A stretch of DNA of 64,000 nucleotides from Pseudomonas marincola. GTDB lineage: Bacteria; Pseudomonadota; Gammaproteobacteria; Pseudomonadales; Pseudomonadaceae. Position numbers and translations under genes: made by a program. The notes beneath the pieces are model-generated. The model saw nothing but the letters and a program-made list of their open reading frames with translations, was not told where the DNA came from and made no database searches. The stretch spans positions 20,291-84,290 of the forward strand of contig NZ_FPBC01000018.1 in the NCBI RefSeq assembly GCF_900116605.1. The letters are read 5' to 3'. Positions 27,292 through 35,957 of this stretch are shown here, piece after piece. The stretch's first letter is position 1, and each line of letters starts with the position of its first letter.

Positions 27292-30200
27292 ATGCCCACG
27301 CAGAATGAGAACCGCATGCCGCGAATTGCCGCTGCCATTCTTTTGTACTTGGCGTGCTCTGTAGCGCAGCCCTGGACGCCCCTCGCTCTGGCCGCGAATG
27401 ATGCATCGGCCACACAAGCACCTTTGCAAGAAGGATCGACTGCTGGGCGGGTTTTCTCGGGAGAGCCTGACGCAGGGGTGCCTGCCACAGGTTTGCCTGC
27501 CACAGGGTCGCCTGCCGCAGGAATGCCTGCCACAGACCATACACAGCAGGATGCATTGGCGAAGTTGGGCCTCACGGCACAAGAAATGGCCTGGCTTAGG
27601 CAACATCCCACGCTGCGGCTTGGCACCGATCCAAGCTGGCCGCCTTTCGAGTTTACCGGCGCGAACAACAGCTACCTTGGCCTGTCCGCGGAATACGTGC
27701 GCCTGATCGAGCAACGCCTGAATATAAAGCTGGAGCACGTTGAGCCAGGCAACTGGAGCGCCGTGCTTGAGCAAGCTAAAAACGCCAAGATCGACTTGCT
27801 GCCTGGCGTTATGGCAACACCCGATCGCATCAAGACGCTGGCCTTTACCCGCCCCTATCTCGACTTTCCAATCGTAATTCTCGCTCGCGAGGACGGCCCA
27901 CACCCCGACAGCATCCGCGCGCTTTACGGGTTAAAAGTAGCGGTCGTTAAAAACTACGCGCCCGATGAGTTGCTACGCCAGCAACATCCCGACCTCAACC
28001 TGTTACAAGTGCCCAGTGTTAACGCTGGCCTGCAAGCGCTGGCTACAGGCCGGGCCGACGTTCTGATCAGTGACATCGCATCAAGTACCTGGAGCCTGCA
28101 TCAGCAGAAAATCGACAACCTGATCATCAGCGGCGAAACGCCCTATCGCTACCAACTGGCGATGGCGGTACCAAAACAGAATGCGATTTTCGTCGAGATA
28201 CTCGACAAGCTTTTTGCCAGCCTGACCCCAGGCGAGCAGATCGCCCTTCAGGAACCCTGGGTCGGCGGCAAGCTGCAATACAACAACACCTGGCAAACAC
28301 TGCTGGATTACGGCCTGCCAGCCCTGCTCATATTGCTGGCGATTCTGGCGCTGACGCTAATGATAAACCGGCGCATGAGCGGGGAGATTGCACGGCGGAC
28401 CACGCTTGAACACGAACTGCGCTGCAGCGAGGCGCATTACCGCCGGCTGGTTGAAAACCTCTCCGCCGTGACCTGGGAGGCGGCCATTGGCGAGACGGCC
28501 TATCGCTACGTCTCGCCGCACGCTGAAAAGCTACTGGGCTACTCACTGGAGCAATGGCGCCAAGCAGACTTCTGGCCCCTCAAACTGCACCCGCAAGACC
28601 ATCAACAGACCACTCAAACCCGCCGGACAGAGACTGCGGCCGGCCGAGACCACACACTCGAATACCGAATGATTGCCGCCGATGGCCAAACCGTGTGGAT
28701 TCGAGAAATCGTCACCATCGACACCGCACAAGAGCAGCCAACCTTACGCGGCCTGATGATCGATATCAGCGAAGCCAAACATATCGAACAGGCCAAACGC
28801 ACCTCCGAACTCAAGTTCTCGCTGGTATTCCAGAACTGCCCGGACGTGATGATCATCAGCCAGCGCGAGGATGGTCGCATCATTGATGCCAACTACGCCT
28901 TCGAGCAGCAGACGGGAATATCGCGCAGCGAGGCACTGGGCAAAACCGCAACCGAGATGAACCTCTGGAGCCTGCCCAACACCGGCCCGGAATTAATCCG
29001 CCGGTTGAACAACGGTGAAAGCCTGAGCAACATCGAAATGCCCTTCCAGCTCCGTAACGGCAACAAGCTCACCGGCTTGCTCTCGGTGCAGGCATTTCAG
29101 CTCGACGAGGTGCCGGTGCTCATCGCCATCGTACGCGACATCACCCAACTCAAGCGCACTCAAAAACAGCTGCAAACCTCGGAAGAGAAATTCGCCAAGG
29201 CCTTCCACGCCTCCCCCGACGGCATGCTCATCACCCGCCTCGAAGATGGCCTGCTGATAGACGCCAACCTGGGTTTTGAACAAATCACCGGCTACAACCG
29301 CGAAGTCCTCAGCCATAAAACCACCGTGGAACTTGGCCTCTGGGCGAAACCCACAGACCGCGACAAACTGATCGAACAGATCAAGACCGTCGGCAGCGTA
29401 CGCCGGCAAACATCACGCATCCGCCATCGCAATGGCAACCTGTGCATCTGTGAGATTTCCGCGCAAATGATCCAGATCGGTGAGCAGAGTTGCCTGCTGA
29501 GCATTATTCGCGACATCACCGAACGCGAGAGCATGCAGGCTAAATTGCAACTGGCCGCCACTGTGTTTGAAAGCACGATTGAAGGTGTGGTCATCACCGA
29601 CACCCAGCAGCGCATCACCGCCATCAACCATGCATTCAGCGAAATCACTGGCTACAGCGAAGCCCAAGCTCTGGGCCAAACGCCACGTATTCTGGCCTCC
29701 GGCCAACATGACCGCGAGTTCTTCAGCGAGATGTGGCAGCGCCTGAATGAACATGGCCATTGGCAAGGCGAGGTATGGAACCGGCGCCTGAATAACGAAA
29801 GTTTCCCAGCTTGGCTGACCATAAACGAGGTGCGCGACAATGAGAGCAACCTGAGCCATTACGTTGGCGTGATAGCAGACATCACACCACTGAAACAGGC
29901 TCAGGCGCGTCTCGATTATCAGGCCCACCACGACCCGCTCACCGGCTTACCCAACCGGCTGCTATTTGAAACGCGCCTCAGCGCCGCCTTGCGTGACGCT
30001 CAGGCAGATAACCAAAACGGCGCCGTTTTGTTCCTCGACCTCGACCGCTTCAAACACATCAACGACAGCCTCGGTCATCCTGTCGGCGACCAGTTACTCG
30101 TCGTCATAGCCGAGCGCCTCAAGGAACAACTGCGCGACCTCGACACCGTGTCACGATTGGGCGGCGATGAGTTCATCATCTTGCTGCCCGGCCTCAACAA

Positions 30201-31239
30201 CAGCCATGATGCCGAAATCATCGCCAACAAACTGCTCGCCTGCTTCACCGAGCCATTCAATATTCATGATCACACGTTCTACATCAGCGCCAGCATCGGC
30301 ATCAGCCTCTACCCCGTAGACGGCGAAGACGTCGCCACAATCGTCAAAAACGCCGATGCCGCGATGTACCAGTCCAAAGCCAAAGGGCGCAATCGCGTAG
30401 AGCGCTACACCGTCGACCTGACCTCGAAATCCAGTGCGCGCATCAACCTGGAAACCGATTTGCGCCAGGCACTGGAACGAAACGAACTGGTGCTGCACTA
30501 CCAACCAAAGCTCGACCTCGCCAGCCAAACCGTAATCGGCGCAGAAGCGCTGGTGCGCTGGAATCACCCCGAATACGGCACGATGCTCCCAGACCGTTTC
30601 ATTCCGCTGGCCGAGGACACCGGGCTCATTCTGCCTCTGGGCGAATGGGTTCTGAATGAAGCCTGCCGGCAGTTGCATGAATGGCGACAGACCCACGCAG
30701 AATTCGGCCCGCTTTCGGTTAACTTATCCAGCCTGCAATTGCACCAGCCGCACCTGACAGAAACGATCAGCACCCTGCTTGAACGCTACCAGTTGCCCGC
30801 AAACCTGCTGCAACTGGAGATCACCGAAACCTTCATCATGAACCGCACCGAAGGCGCTTTGCGCGCCCTGCACAAGCTCAAGAAACTAGGCGTGCAACTG
30901 GCCATAGATGACTTCGGCACCGGCTACTCCTCACTCAGCTACTTGAAGCAGTTGCCGCTTGACGTGCTAAAAATCGACAAATCATTCGTCAGCGGCCTCC
31001 CCGCCGACCTCAGCGACGCCGCCATCAGCCGCGCCATCATCACCCTCGGCCGCAACCTCAACCTGACCGTCGTCGCCGAAGGCGTAGAGACCGACGCACA
31101 GGTGCAATTCCTCACCTCAGAAGGCTGCGAGCAAATACAAGGCTACATCGTCAGCCCCGCACTAACTGCTGGACAATTCGCAGATAAATTCCTTCATCCG
31201 CGCTCCACCCTTGGCACCACAGGAAAGGCACCGGTATAA
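27292..31239 (+). CDS. rmcA: RmcA-like dual GGDEF-EAL c-di-GMP enzyme
   Basis: A 1315-residue inner-membrane c-di-GMP regulator in the position of P. aeruginosa rmcA (PA0575), beside rpoD. Layout: signal segment, a 15-base-period Pro-Ala-Thr-Gly repeat (about residues 62-82), a periplasmic SBP_bac_3 ligand-binding domain (about 100-330), a membrane span (about 342-362), four PAS domains (about 385-880), GGDEF with canonical RLGGDEF (near 955), and EAL with canonical AEALVRW (near 1085). Both catalytic motifs are intact, so both synthesis and hydrolysis are possible; RmcA in PAO1 mainly lowers c-di-GMP in response to redox. ATG at 27316 is an alternative start. Confidence 0.9.
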   Translation: MPTQNENRMPRIAAAILLYLACSVAQPWTPLALAANDASATQAPLQEGSTAGRVFSGEPDAGVPATGLPATGSPAAGMPATDHTQQDALAKLGLTAQEMAWLRQHPTLRLGTDPSWPPFEFTGANNSYLGLSAEYVRLIEQRLNIKLEHVEPGNWSAVLEQAKNAKIDLLPGVMATPDRIKTLAFTRPYLDFPIVILAREDGPHPDSIRALYGLKVAVVKNYAPDELLRQQHPDLNLLQVPSVNAGLQALATGRADVLISDIASSTWSLHQQKIDNLIISGETPYRYQLAMAVPKQNAIFVEILDKLFASLTPGEQIALQEPWVGGKLQYNNTWQTLLDYGLPALLILLAILALTLMINRRMSGEIARRTTLEHELRCSEAHYRRLVENLSAVTWEAAIGETAYRYVSPHAEKLLGYSLEQWRQADFWPLKLHPQDHQQTTQTRRTETAAGRDHTLEYRMIAADGQTVWIREIVTIDTAQEQPTLRGLMIDISEAKHIEQAKRTSELKFSLVFQNCPDVMIISQREDGRIIDANYAFEQQTGISRSEALGKTATEMNLWSLPNTGPELIRRLNNGESLSNIEMPFQLRNGNKLTGLLSVQAFQLDEVPVLIAIVRDITQLKRTQKQLQTSEEKFAKAFHASPDGMLITRLEDGLLIDANLGFEQITGYNREVLSHKTTVELGLWAKPTDRDKLIEQIKTVGSVRRQTSRIRHRNGNLCICEISAQMIQIGEQSCLLSIIRDITERESMQAKLQLAATVFESTIEGVVITDTQQRITAINHAFSEITGYSEAQALGQTPRILASGQHDREFFSEMWQRLNEHGHWQGEVWNRRLNNESFPAWLTINEVRDNESNLSHYVGVIADITPLKQAQARLDYQAHHDPLTGLPNRLLFETRLSAALRDAQADNQNGAVLFLDLDRFKHINDSLGHPVGDQLLVVIAERLKEQLRDLDTVSRLGGDEFIILLPGLNNSHDAEIIANKLLACFTEPFNIHDHTFYISASIGISLYPVDGEDVATIVKNADAAMYQSKAKGRNRVERYTVDLTSKSSARINLETDLRQALERNELVLHYQPKLDLASQTVIGAEALVRWNHPEYGTMLPDRFIPLAEDTGLILPLGEWVLNEACRQLHEWRQTHAEFGPLSVNLSSLQLHQPHLTETISTLLERYQLPANLLQLEITETFIMNRTEGALRALHKLKKLGVQLAIDDFGTGYSSLSYLKQLPLDVLKIDKSFVSGLPADLSDAAISRAIITLGRNLNLTVVAEGVETDAQVQFLTSEGCEQIQGYIVSPALTAGQFADKFLHPRSTLGTTGKAPV
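27477..27536 (+). repeat. 15-base tandem repeat in rmcA
   Basis: Four units of CCTGCC(A/G)CAG plus five variable bases, period 15 (at 27481, 27496, 27511, 27526). They encode four pentapeptides ending in Pro-Ala-Thr/Ala-Gly/Asp between the signal segment and the periplasmic sensor. Confidence 0.8.
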
Positions 31240-31240
31240 T
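31211..31240 (+). promoter_or_regulatory. Promoter of the tRNA gene, overlapping the rmcA stop
   Basis: TTGGCA, an 18-base spacer and TATAAT lie 15 bases before the tRNA. The -10 box contains the rmcA stop codon TAA (31237-31239), so promoter and gene end overlap. Confidence 0.65.
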
Positions 31241-31254
31241 CCGCACGCTTCTGA

Positions 31255-31331
31255 GGGCCCATAGCTCAGTTGGTTAGAGCAGAGGACTCATAATCCTTTG
31301 GTCCACGGTTCGAGTCCGTGTGGGCCCACCA
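31255..31331 (+). tRNA. tRNA with CAU anticodon, probably tRNA-Ile2
   Basis: A 77-base tRNA with acceptor stem GGGCCCA/TGGGCCC and encoded CCA. The anticodon loop is CTCATAA, anticodon CAT. The loop and anticodon stem resemble E. coli ileX, so I favour the lysidine-modified AUA-reading tRNA-Ile2. Simple annotation tools would call it tRNA-Met. It is the integration site of the following element. Confidence 0.9.
31286..31331. repeat. attL core in the tRNA 3' half
   Basis: These 46 bases, from the anticodon loop (ACTCATAATCC) to the CCA end, are repeated exactly at 52332-52377. Tyrosine integrases that target tRNA genes recombine in such blocks and rebuild the gene. The integrase lies 126 bases downstream. 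Confidence 0.88.
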
Positions 31332-31336
31332 CCTTG

Positions 31337-31361
31337 AAAGCCGCGCACTGCGCGGCTTTTT
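31337..31361 (+). terminator. tRNA terminator
   Basis: AAGCCGCGC-ACT-GCGCGGCTT with a T run right after the tRNA. The same hairpin recurs after the second att copy. Confidence 0.8.
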
Positions 31362-31404
31362 CATGTCTGCTGGAAAAACGACCAGAACAGTCCTATAGTC
31401 CAAA

Positions 31405-31431
31405 GGTACAGATTCGGTACAGTGCCGGTAC
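31405..31431. promoter_or_regulatory. GGTACAG repeats upstream of int
   Basis: GGTACAG at 31405 and 31416 and GGTAC at 31427 are spaced 11 bases apart, one helical turn. Similar motifs lie inside the other end of the island. They may be integrase or excisionase arm sites and also control int. Confidence 0.45.
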
Positions 31432-31457
31432 GACGGCTTATCTTTGGAGCATGAATA

Positions 31458-32519
31458 ATGGCCACCATCGTCAAAACAGAAGCAGGTACCTGGAAAGCTC
31501 TGATACGCAAAACGGGCTGGCCAACCAGCATTAAGACATTTCGCACAAAGCGAGATGCAGAGGATTGGGCTCGTCGTACCGAAGATGAAATGGTCAGGGG
31601 GGTTTACATCCAGCGCAGCGGCTCCGAGCGCATGACCTTGGAAATGGCGCTCAAACGCTATCTAAAAGAAGTTAGCCCAACCAAGGAATCAGCCACCCAA
31701 AAAGCCGAAGCCTCCAAGGCGAAGCAGTTGATCAGCCACCTGGGCAAATATTCCATGGCCGCCCTCTCGGCCGAGATCATCGCCAGCTACCGAGATACCC
31801 GCCTAGCGACAATGACCAACCGTGGTAAGCCAACCAGCAATAACACCGTACGGCTGGAGCTTGCACTGCTCAGCCACCTGTTCACAGTGGCGATTCAAGA
31901 ATGGGGACTTGGCCTCAGCTTCAACCCAGTACTGAATATACGTAAGCCAAGCCCCGGAGAAGGCCGCAATCGCCGTTTATCTGCCGAGGAGGAAAGGCGC
32001 CTACTCACAGCAGTTCGCAACCATAGCAATCCCATGCTCGGCTGGATTGTATGTCTTGCTCTAGAAACGGGTATGCGTTCTTCCGAAATAATATCCCTGC
32101 GCAGATATCAGATAGACATAAAAAAACGCGTGGCACGCTTATCAACTACAAAAAATGATACTGCCCGAACCGTACCGCTTAGCAAGTTGGCGACTGAGAC
32201 TTTCCAAGTAGCATTGAGCAACCCAGTACGACCAATCGACTGCGATCTCATTTTCTTTGGTGAACCTGGAAGAAACGGCAAACGAAGCCCTTACGCTTTC
32301 ACCAAAACATGGGGCCAGCTGAAGAAAAAACTTGGGATGTCAGACTTGCACTTCCATGACTTGCGCCACGAGGCTGTCAGCAGACTGGTTGAAGGCGGCC
32401 TATCAGATCAAGAGGTCTCAGCTATAAGCGGGCACAAGTCGATGCAGATGCTCAAGCGCTATACCCATCTGCGCGCAGAGGATCTAGTCAGCAAACTAGA
32501 CACCCTGCGTGACAGATAA
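31458..32519 (+). CDS. Site-specific tyrosine integrase
   Basis: A 353-residue integrase: N-terminal arm-binding and SAM-like core-binding domains (to about residue 165), then the catalytic domain. Catalytic residues seen: Arg in LETGMRSSEIISL, HDLRH with the HxxR box, the His in SGHKSM, and the Tyr nucleophile in LKRYTHLR. The ATG at 31458 has GGAG nine bases upstream. It converges with the HTH gene. Placement beside the tRNA is typical of island integrases. Confidence 0.93.
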   Translation: MATIVKTEAGTWKALIRKTGWPTSIKTFRTKRDAEDWARRTEDEMVRGVYIQRSGSERMTLEMALKRYLKEVSPTKESATQKAEASKAKQLISHLGKYSMAALSAEIIASYRDTRLATMTNRGKPTSNNTVRLELALLSHLFTVAIQEWGLGLSFNPVLNIRKPSPGEGRNRRLSAEEERRLLTAVRNHSNPMLGWIVCLALETGMRSSEIISLRRYQIDIKKRVARLSTTKNDTARTVPLSKLATETFQVALSNPVRPIDCDLIFFGEPGRNGKRSPYAFTKTWGQLKKKLGMSDLHFHDLRHEAVSRLVEGGLSDQEVSAISGHKSMQMLKRYTHLRAEDLVSKLDTLRDR

Positions 32520-32530
32520 TGCTTTGCACA

Positions 32531-33244
32531 TTAGTAAACGGTGGCCTCAGCTATCATCCGAGCATCGCTTTCAGATAAACCCCTCCTCTTCATTTCTTCA
32601 ACATACTTCTGTCGTAATAACTGCACAGAGGCTCCGTTATAGGTCCTCTTCCTGACAACACCTTGAAGCCAAGGAACGACCCCCCGTCTGATTTTTCGCC
32701 CACGCAAGGCTTTAGCCAAAATCTCGACGAGCTCTAAAGCCAGGGGTTCACTGAGCGCCCCCAATATGTCTATAACATCTGATCGGTCCACTTCACTCAA
32801 AGGCAGAGTTTGAATCCGCTTATTAAAATCTGATGTATCTTCTGTAGGTTGTAGGCACGACACTATCTTGTCATCCCCTCCATGGCCGAGGCTTGACACC
32901 CTCCCCCCTGACAAGCCCATCATTTTGCTAGCTCGCTTTGACGTAGCATGGGGGGCTGACACAACATCTAGCCCCTGAGTTTTAAAGACTAATTGGTAAG
33001 TGTTGGATGTTTGCCTGCCATTATCTTGGAAGCGGGGTGTAACTCGTATAATCCCAATCGCTTCCAGCTCTCGTAATACTCTTTGCACCGTTCGCTCAGA
33101 ATAGCCAACCATTGCAGCAATAGTGCTCACTTTCGGCCAGCACTGACTTTTTTTATCTGATCGAAACGCTAGAGCCAGCACAATAATTTTAGTCTGTGGG
33201 GAGAAAGATAACCCCCAAACCTCACCCATCAATTTAATTGACAT
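32531..33244 (-). CDS. Helix-turn-helix (HTH_36-like) island protein
   Basis: A 237-residue protein with an N-terminal winged helix (residues about 20-85; SERTVQRVLRELEAIGIIRV is the recognition and wing region). The C-terminus is charged and of unknown function. Such proteins occur as replication or regulatory genes in phages and islands. It starts six bases after the AlpA-like gene, so they form an operon. Confidence 0.6.
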   Translation of the reverse strand: MSIKLMGEVWGLSFSPQTKIIVLALAFRSDKKSQCWPKVSTIAAMVGYSERTVQRVLRELEAIGIIRVTPRFQDNGRQTSNTYQLVFKTQGLDVVSAPHATSKRASKMMGLSGGRVSSLGHGGDDKIVSCLQPTEDTSDFNKRIQTLPLSEVDRSDVIDILGALSEPLALELVEILAKALRGRKIRRGVVPWLQGVVRKRTYNGASVQLLRQKYVEEMKRRGLSESDARMIAEATVY

Positions 33245-33250
33245 CGCGAC

Positions 33251-33469
33251 TCAGGCCTCATCAAGAAAACGGGCAACTTCAGACGCTTTGTAGAGCACGC
33301 GGCGGCCGATTTTCACTCTGGCTGGAGCAAGTTTCATTGCGAGCTCACTTTCACCGGATAACGTTCTACGAAGCCCCTCAGGCTGGCGATCTATCAATTG
33401 GGCTAACTGTTCCAGGGTCAACATGAATGTTCCGTAGATTGCCCAAATCTTTTTTTCAGTCTCGCTCAT
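33251..33469 (-). CDS. AlpA/excisionase-like small DNA-binding protein
   Basis: A 72-residue protein beginning MSETEKK; an upstream in-frame ATG at 33505 is less likely. VKIGRRVLYKASEVARFLDE is the helix-turn-helix/wing pattern of AlpA and MerR-like excisionases, and the N-terminus has a second helix pair. In islands such proteins usually activate integrase or excision, which fits its place near int. Confidence 0.6.
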   Translation of the reverse strand: MSETEKKIWAIYGTFMLTLEQLAQLIDRQPEGLRRTLSGESELAMKLAPARVKIGRRVLYKASEVARFLDEA

Positions 33470-33549
33470 AGATATAACTCCTCTTTCGGGATGACGACAT
33501 GTCATTCCCTATCGAAGAGGCTATAGATCGGAATATCATTTTTGGGGGC

Positions 33550-33654
33550 TAATTAGGCGATTTCGACGCCTATTTGAAATCGTCCGAAAATTTAGGGCCA
33601 AGGCGACGTCGCGGGGAATTAACGACCCTATCAGTCACAAAAACCGCCTAATTA
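33550..33654. promoter_or_regulatory. Inverted-repeat control region upstream of the AlpA-like gene
   Basis: TAATTAGGCG (33550-33559) is inverted exactly as CGCCTAATTA (33645-33654). Between them CGATTTC and GAAATCG (33558-33564, 33576-33582) form a smaller dyad. The region separates two divergent genes and is a likely operator for the island regulators. A role in replication or excision is also possible. Confidence 0.45.
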
Positions 33655-33715
33655 TCGCCCAAAATCACAAATTGAACGTGCAAGCTGAACTCACCACCCC
33701 AACTAGGAGCCGGTG

Positions 33716-34213
33716 ATGAGCAACAATCATGAACCCCACAACCCAGTCCAACTGCTCGATGAAAAATACAACGCTCTTGTATGTCTGGCTGAGGACTTAT
33801 CAAGAGCATTCGATAAAGCGGCGATGAAACTGGTTCGCCAAAACGGAAGGACTCACATCCCAGCCAAGCTCCGCGTCAGGCGCAACGCGGGGCCAAATGC
33901 AGCTTCTTTTGAGTGGCAGAAAGTTTATTACCAAAGGGGTAGTAATGGCGGAAAGGGGACCGCGCGAAACTCAACGATTGTCAAAGGTGGACGATCCCAT
34001 CATTATCCAAAGTCGGCCTTCACCTTCCTTAGCTCCGACATAAAGGGGCTCGTCTGGACGGTTGAAAAAATGATGGTGCCAATACGGCAAGCCTGTAGTG
34101 AGATTCTACAGACACGCCGCACACTACTAACCACAATCAATCGCGCAGATCGCGCAATCTCAGACTTTGAACAGCGTTTGTCGGACCACAGTAAATCAAT
34201 TCGCGAACGATAA
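33716..34213 (+). CDS. Unrecognised island protein
   Basis: A 165-residue, basic, mostly soluble protein starting at ATG 33716 after AGGAGCCGG. It has a central Gly/Lys-rich stretch (RGSNGGKGTARNS) and a C-terminal helical part likely to form a coiled coil. I do not recognise the family. It is divergent from the AlpA-like gene and shares its control region. Confidence 0.55.
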   Translation: MSNNHEPHNPVQLLDEKYNALVCLAEDLSRAFDKAAMKLVRQNGRTHIPAKLRVRRNAGPNAASFEWQKVYYQRGSNGGKGTARNSTIVKGGRSHHYPKSAFTFLSSDIKGLVWTVEKMMVPIRQACSEILQTRRTLLTTINRADRAISDFEQRLSDHSKSIRER

Positions 34214-34358
34214 AGCTTGGCGCGCAGAGGCGCACATAAGAGGCTTACGGCTGGGGGTTCGGTTTCGAACTGAGCCTCCTGTTCTCATGTGCATCGGCCA
34301 ATTCTGCACTGGTGCTACTCAAGAGGCGAAAGGGGCTGCCTTGCTTGGAGTCGCAGAT

Positions 34359-34390
34359 TTCAGCTCTAACCTACCGCTCTAAGAGCTGAA
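34359..34390. terminator. Possible bidirectional terminator
   Basis: TTCAGCTCT-N14-AGAGCTGAA is a perfect 9-bp inverted repeat between convergent genes. T tracts are weak. Confidence 0.35.
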
Positions 34391-34399
34391 GTATACAGA

Positions 34400-34753
34400 T
34401 CAGTAATCATCAACCCATTTGGCAACTCGATAGCCTGCAAGGACAGCTAAAGCCCAACCGGAAAGAGTCAGCCAAGGGTACTGGTGATAAATTCCAACCT
34501 CGGCTTGCAGAGTCAAAAGCACCTCTCCCAAAAGCAGACAGACAGATATACCTGCCAATCCAGCCAGCAAGCGCATAAGGCGCTGGAAGATCGTTGGCCT
34601 GCTACCATCCCAATTGTCACTCAAGCAGAAGGGACAATGATTTGAGATTGGTCGGGCCCCATCCCACCACCCTAATGCCCGGCCGTAACTGGTACGTGGG
34701 ACCATCAGTTTCCCGCAGCATTGGCACTCGACTAATGACTGTCGCATACACAC
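34400..34753 (-). CDS. Zinc-ribbon membrane protein, unrecognised
   Basis: A 117-residue protein (or 115 from the second Met). The N-terminal CQCCGK...CPFC pair of knuckles suggests a zinc ribbon at residues about 10-45. Two hydrophobic segments follow (about 58-82 and 92-112), so it is probably an inner-membrane protein with a cytosolic metal domain. Function unknown. Confidence 0.5.
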   Translation of the reverse strand: MCMRQSLVECQCCGKLMVPRTSYGRALGWWDGARPISNHCPFCLSDNWDGSRPTIFQRLMRLLAGLAGISVCLLLGEVLLTLQAEVGIYHQYPWLTLSGWALAVLAGYRVAKWVDDY

Positions 34754-34881
34754 CTCCAGTGTTTTCTATTGTGTGTATGGTGCGTCACCTTCGAAAAATC
34801 CCAAGCTAACCGAGCAAGGACTTGGGTAATCAGTAATTCGATGCAAGCTATGCAGCACAATCATTGTGTTGAGAGAACTCC

Positions 34882-35250
34882 ATGGAATTTCGTGCACTGG
34901 GATCGGGTCGATACTTTCCGCCAATCGCCCCAAACGGCAAAGTCATGGCGACGCACATCAAGACTGATAATCAGCAAGAAGTTTTTCGGCTAACGTCGGA
35001 GGGAATATTTGCGCTTGGCGTAACGGCAAGGTGGCAAGAAATTCGTGGTTGCTATACCGATAACGATTTCTGGGAAATCATTTTGCCTGAGTATCTTGGC
35101 AGGCCTCTGCGCTTCAAAAGTAGTCGCCCTTGCCTCTTGATACCTGATGCTCAACAAATTATCACGTCCAGTCTTCAGGGCTATGTCATCCCGATGTGCA
35201 TAATGAATCGAATTGCTTTTGAGCAACATGAACGCAAGCTTCGTTCATAA
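34882..35250 (+). CDS. Unrecognised small protein
   Basis: A 122-residue protein starting MEFRALGSG, with a GAGAG upstream. It has no signal peptide or membrane span and I recognise no domain. Low-GC sequence and position in the variable part of the island suggest transferred cargo. Confidence 0.45.
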   Translation: MEFRALGSGRYFPPIAPNGKVMATHIKTDNQQEVFRLTSEGIFALGVTARWQEIRGCYTDNDFWEIILPEYLGRPLRFKSSRPCLLIPDAQQIITSSLQGYVIPMCIMNRIAFEQHERKLRS

Positions 35251-35392
35251 CACCATTCCTGCCTGCATAAACTCTTCTTGGTTGGGTTTAAACGTGTCAA
35301 CTAAGCCCAACATGGCTTGCGAGTGATAACGCCTTAAAAACGGCGCTGAGGGCCGTTGGTGCAAAAAACAGCCCCCACCTAGCAGAGCGGGG

Positions 35393-35569
35393 TCATCTAG
35401 GTTTTCGTTGAACTGGTGAGCGCTGGTGAGTATCAGCGCGATCAAACGTCGCCAGCTGTTTAGTGCACTGCGGATAACGCCTGTCGAGCTTTGCGGCTAC
35501 CCAAAAACCAACGGGCCCAACTACAGCAAAAAACGCAAATATCGCACAAACGAAATAAACCATATCCAT
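35393..35569 (-). CDS. Small single-span membrane protein
   Basis: A 58-residue protein starting at 35569 (MDMVYFVCAIF) with GGAGG five bases upstream, a strong start signal. One hydrophobic span (residues about 3-25) is followed by a basic tail. The frame also reaches back to 35584, but this start is better. No family is recognised. Confidence 0.45.
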   Translation of the reverse strand: MDMVYFVCAIFAFFAVVGPVGFWVAAKLDRRYPQCTKQLATFDRADTHQRSPVQRKPR

Positions 35570-35957
35570 CTGCACCTCCAGCAATCGACAATCATCCTGC
35601 TACTGACACTAGATCATAAGTCACGCAAAAACCCAATAGTTCGAGGGTTGCACAACTCCGCTTCGCGATAAGGCATTTCACTGTCAATCTGCTCAGTGGA
35701 GGATCTGAGGCTTGCTAGATAACCTCAACCAGAACACTACTTCACAGTCGATACGTTCAGAAGCGGTCTCGAACGCTGCGCGACACTTTATTTCCTGTCC
35801 GTACGTCTTGGGGCTCACGGCAGAGCTGTATTCCGACCTACATTTAAGCTACGTGTTTTTTGGCCTGTAAAAACAAGCTAATCCCTTACTTTACTTAAAG
35901 GTACGCCCCTCCCCCGTACCTTTAATAAAACGCCCTGATCGATCAAATCTACACAAA
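35570..35957. other. AT-rich intergenic DNA before the repeat array
   Basis: About 390 bases without a gene I can support. It leads directly into the iteron-like array. Confidence 0.4.

Noticed and set aside
31255..31331. Initiator or elongator tRNA-Met
   Set aside because: The CAT anticodon allows Met, but the anticodon arm resembles ileX; tRNA-Ile2 is preferred though not proven.
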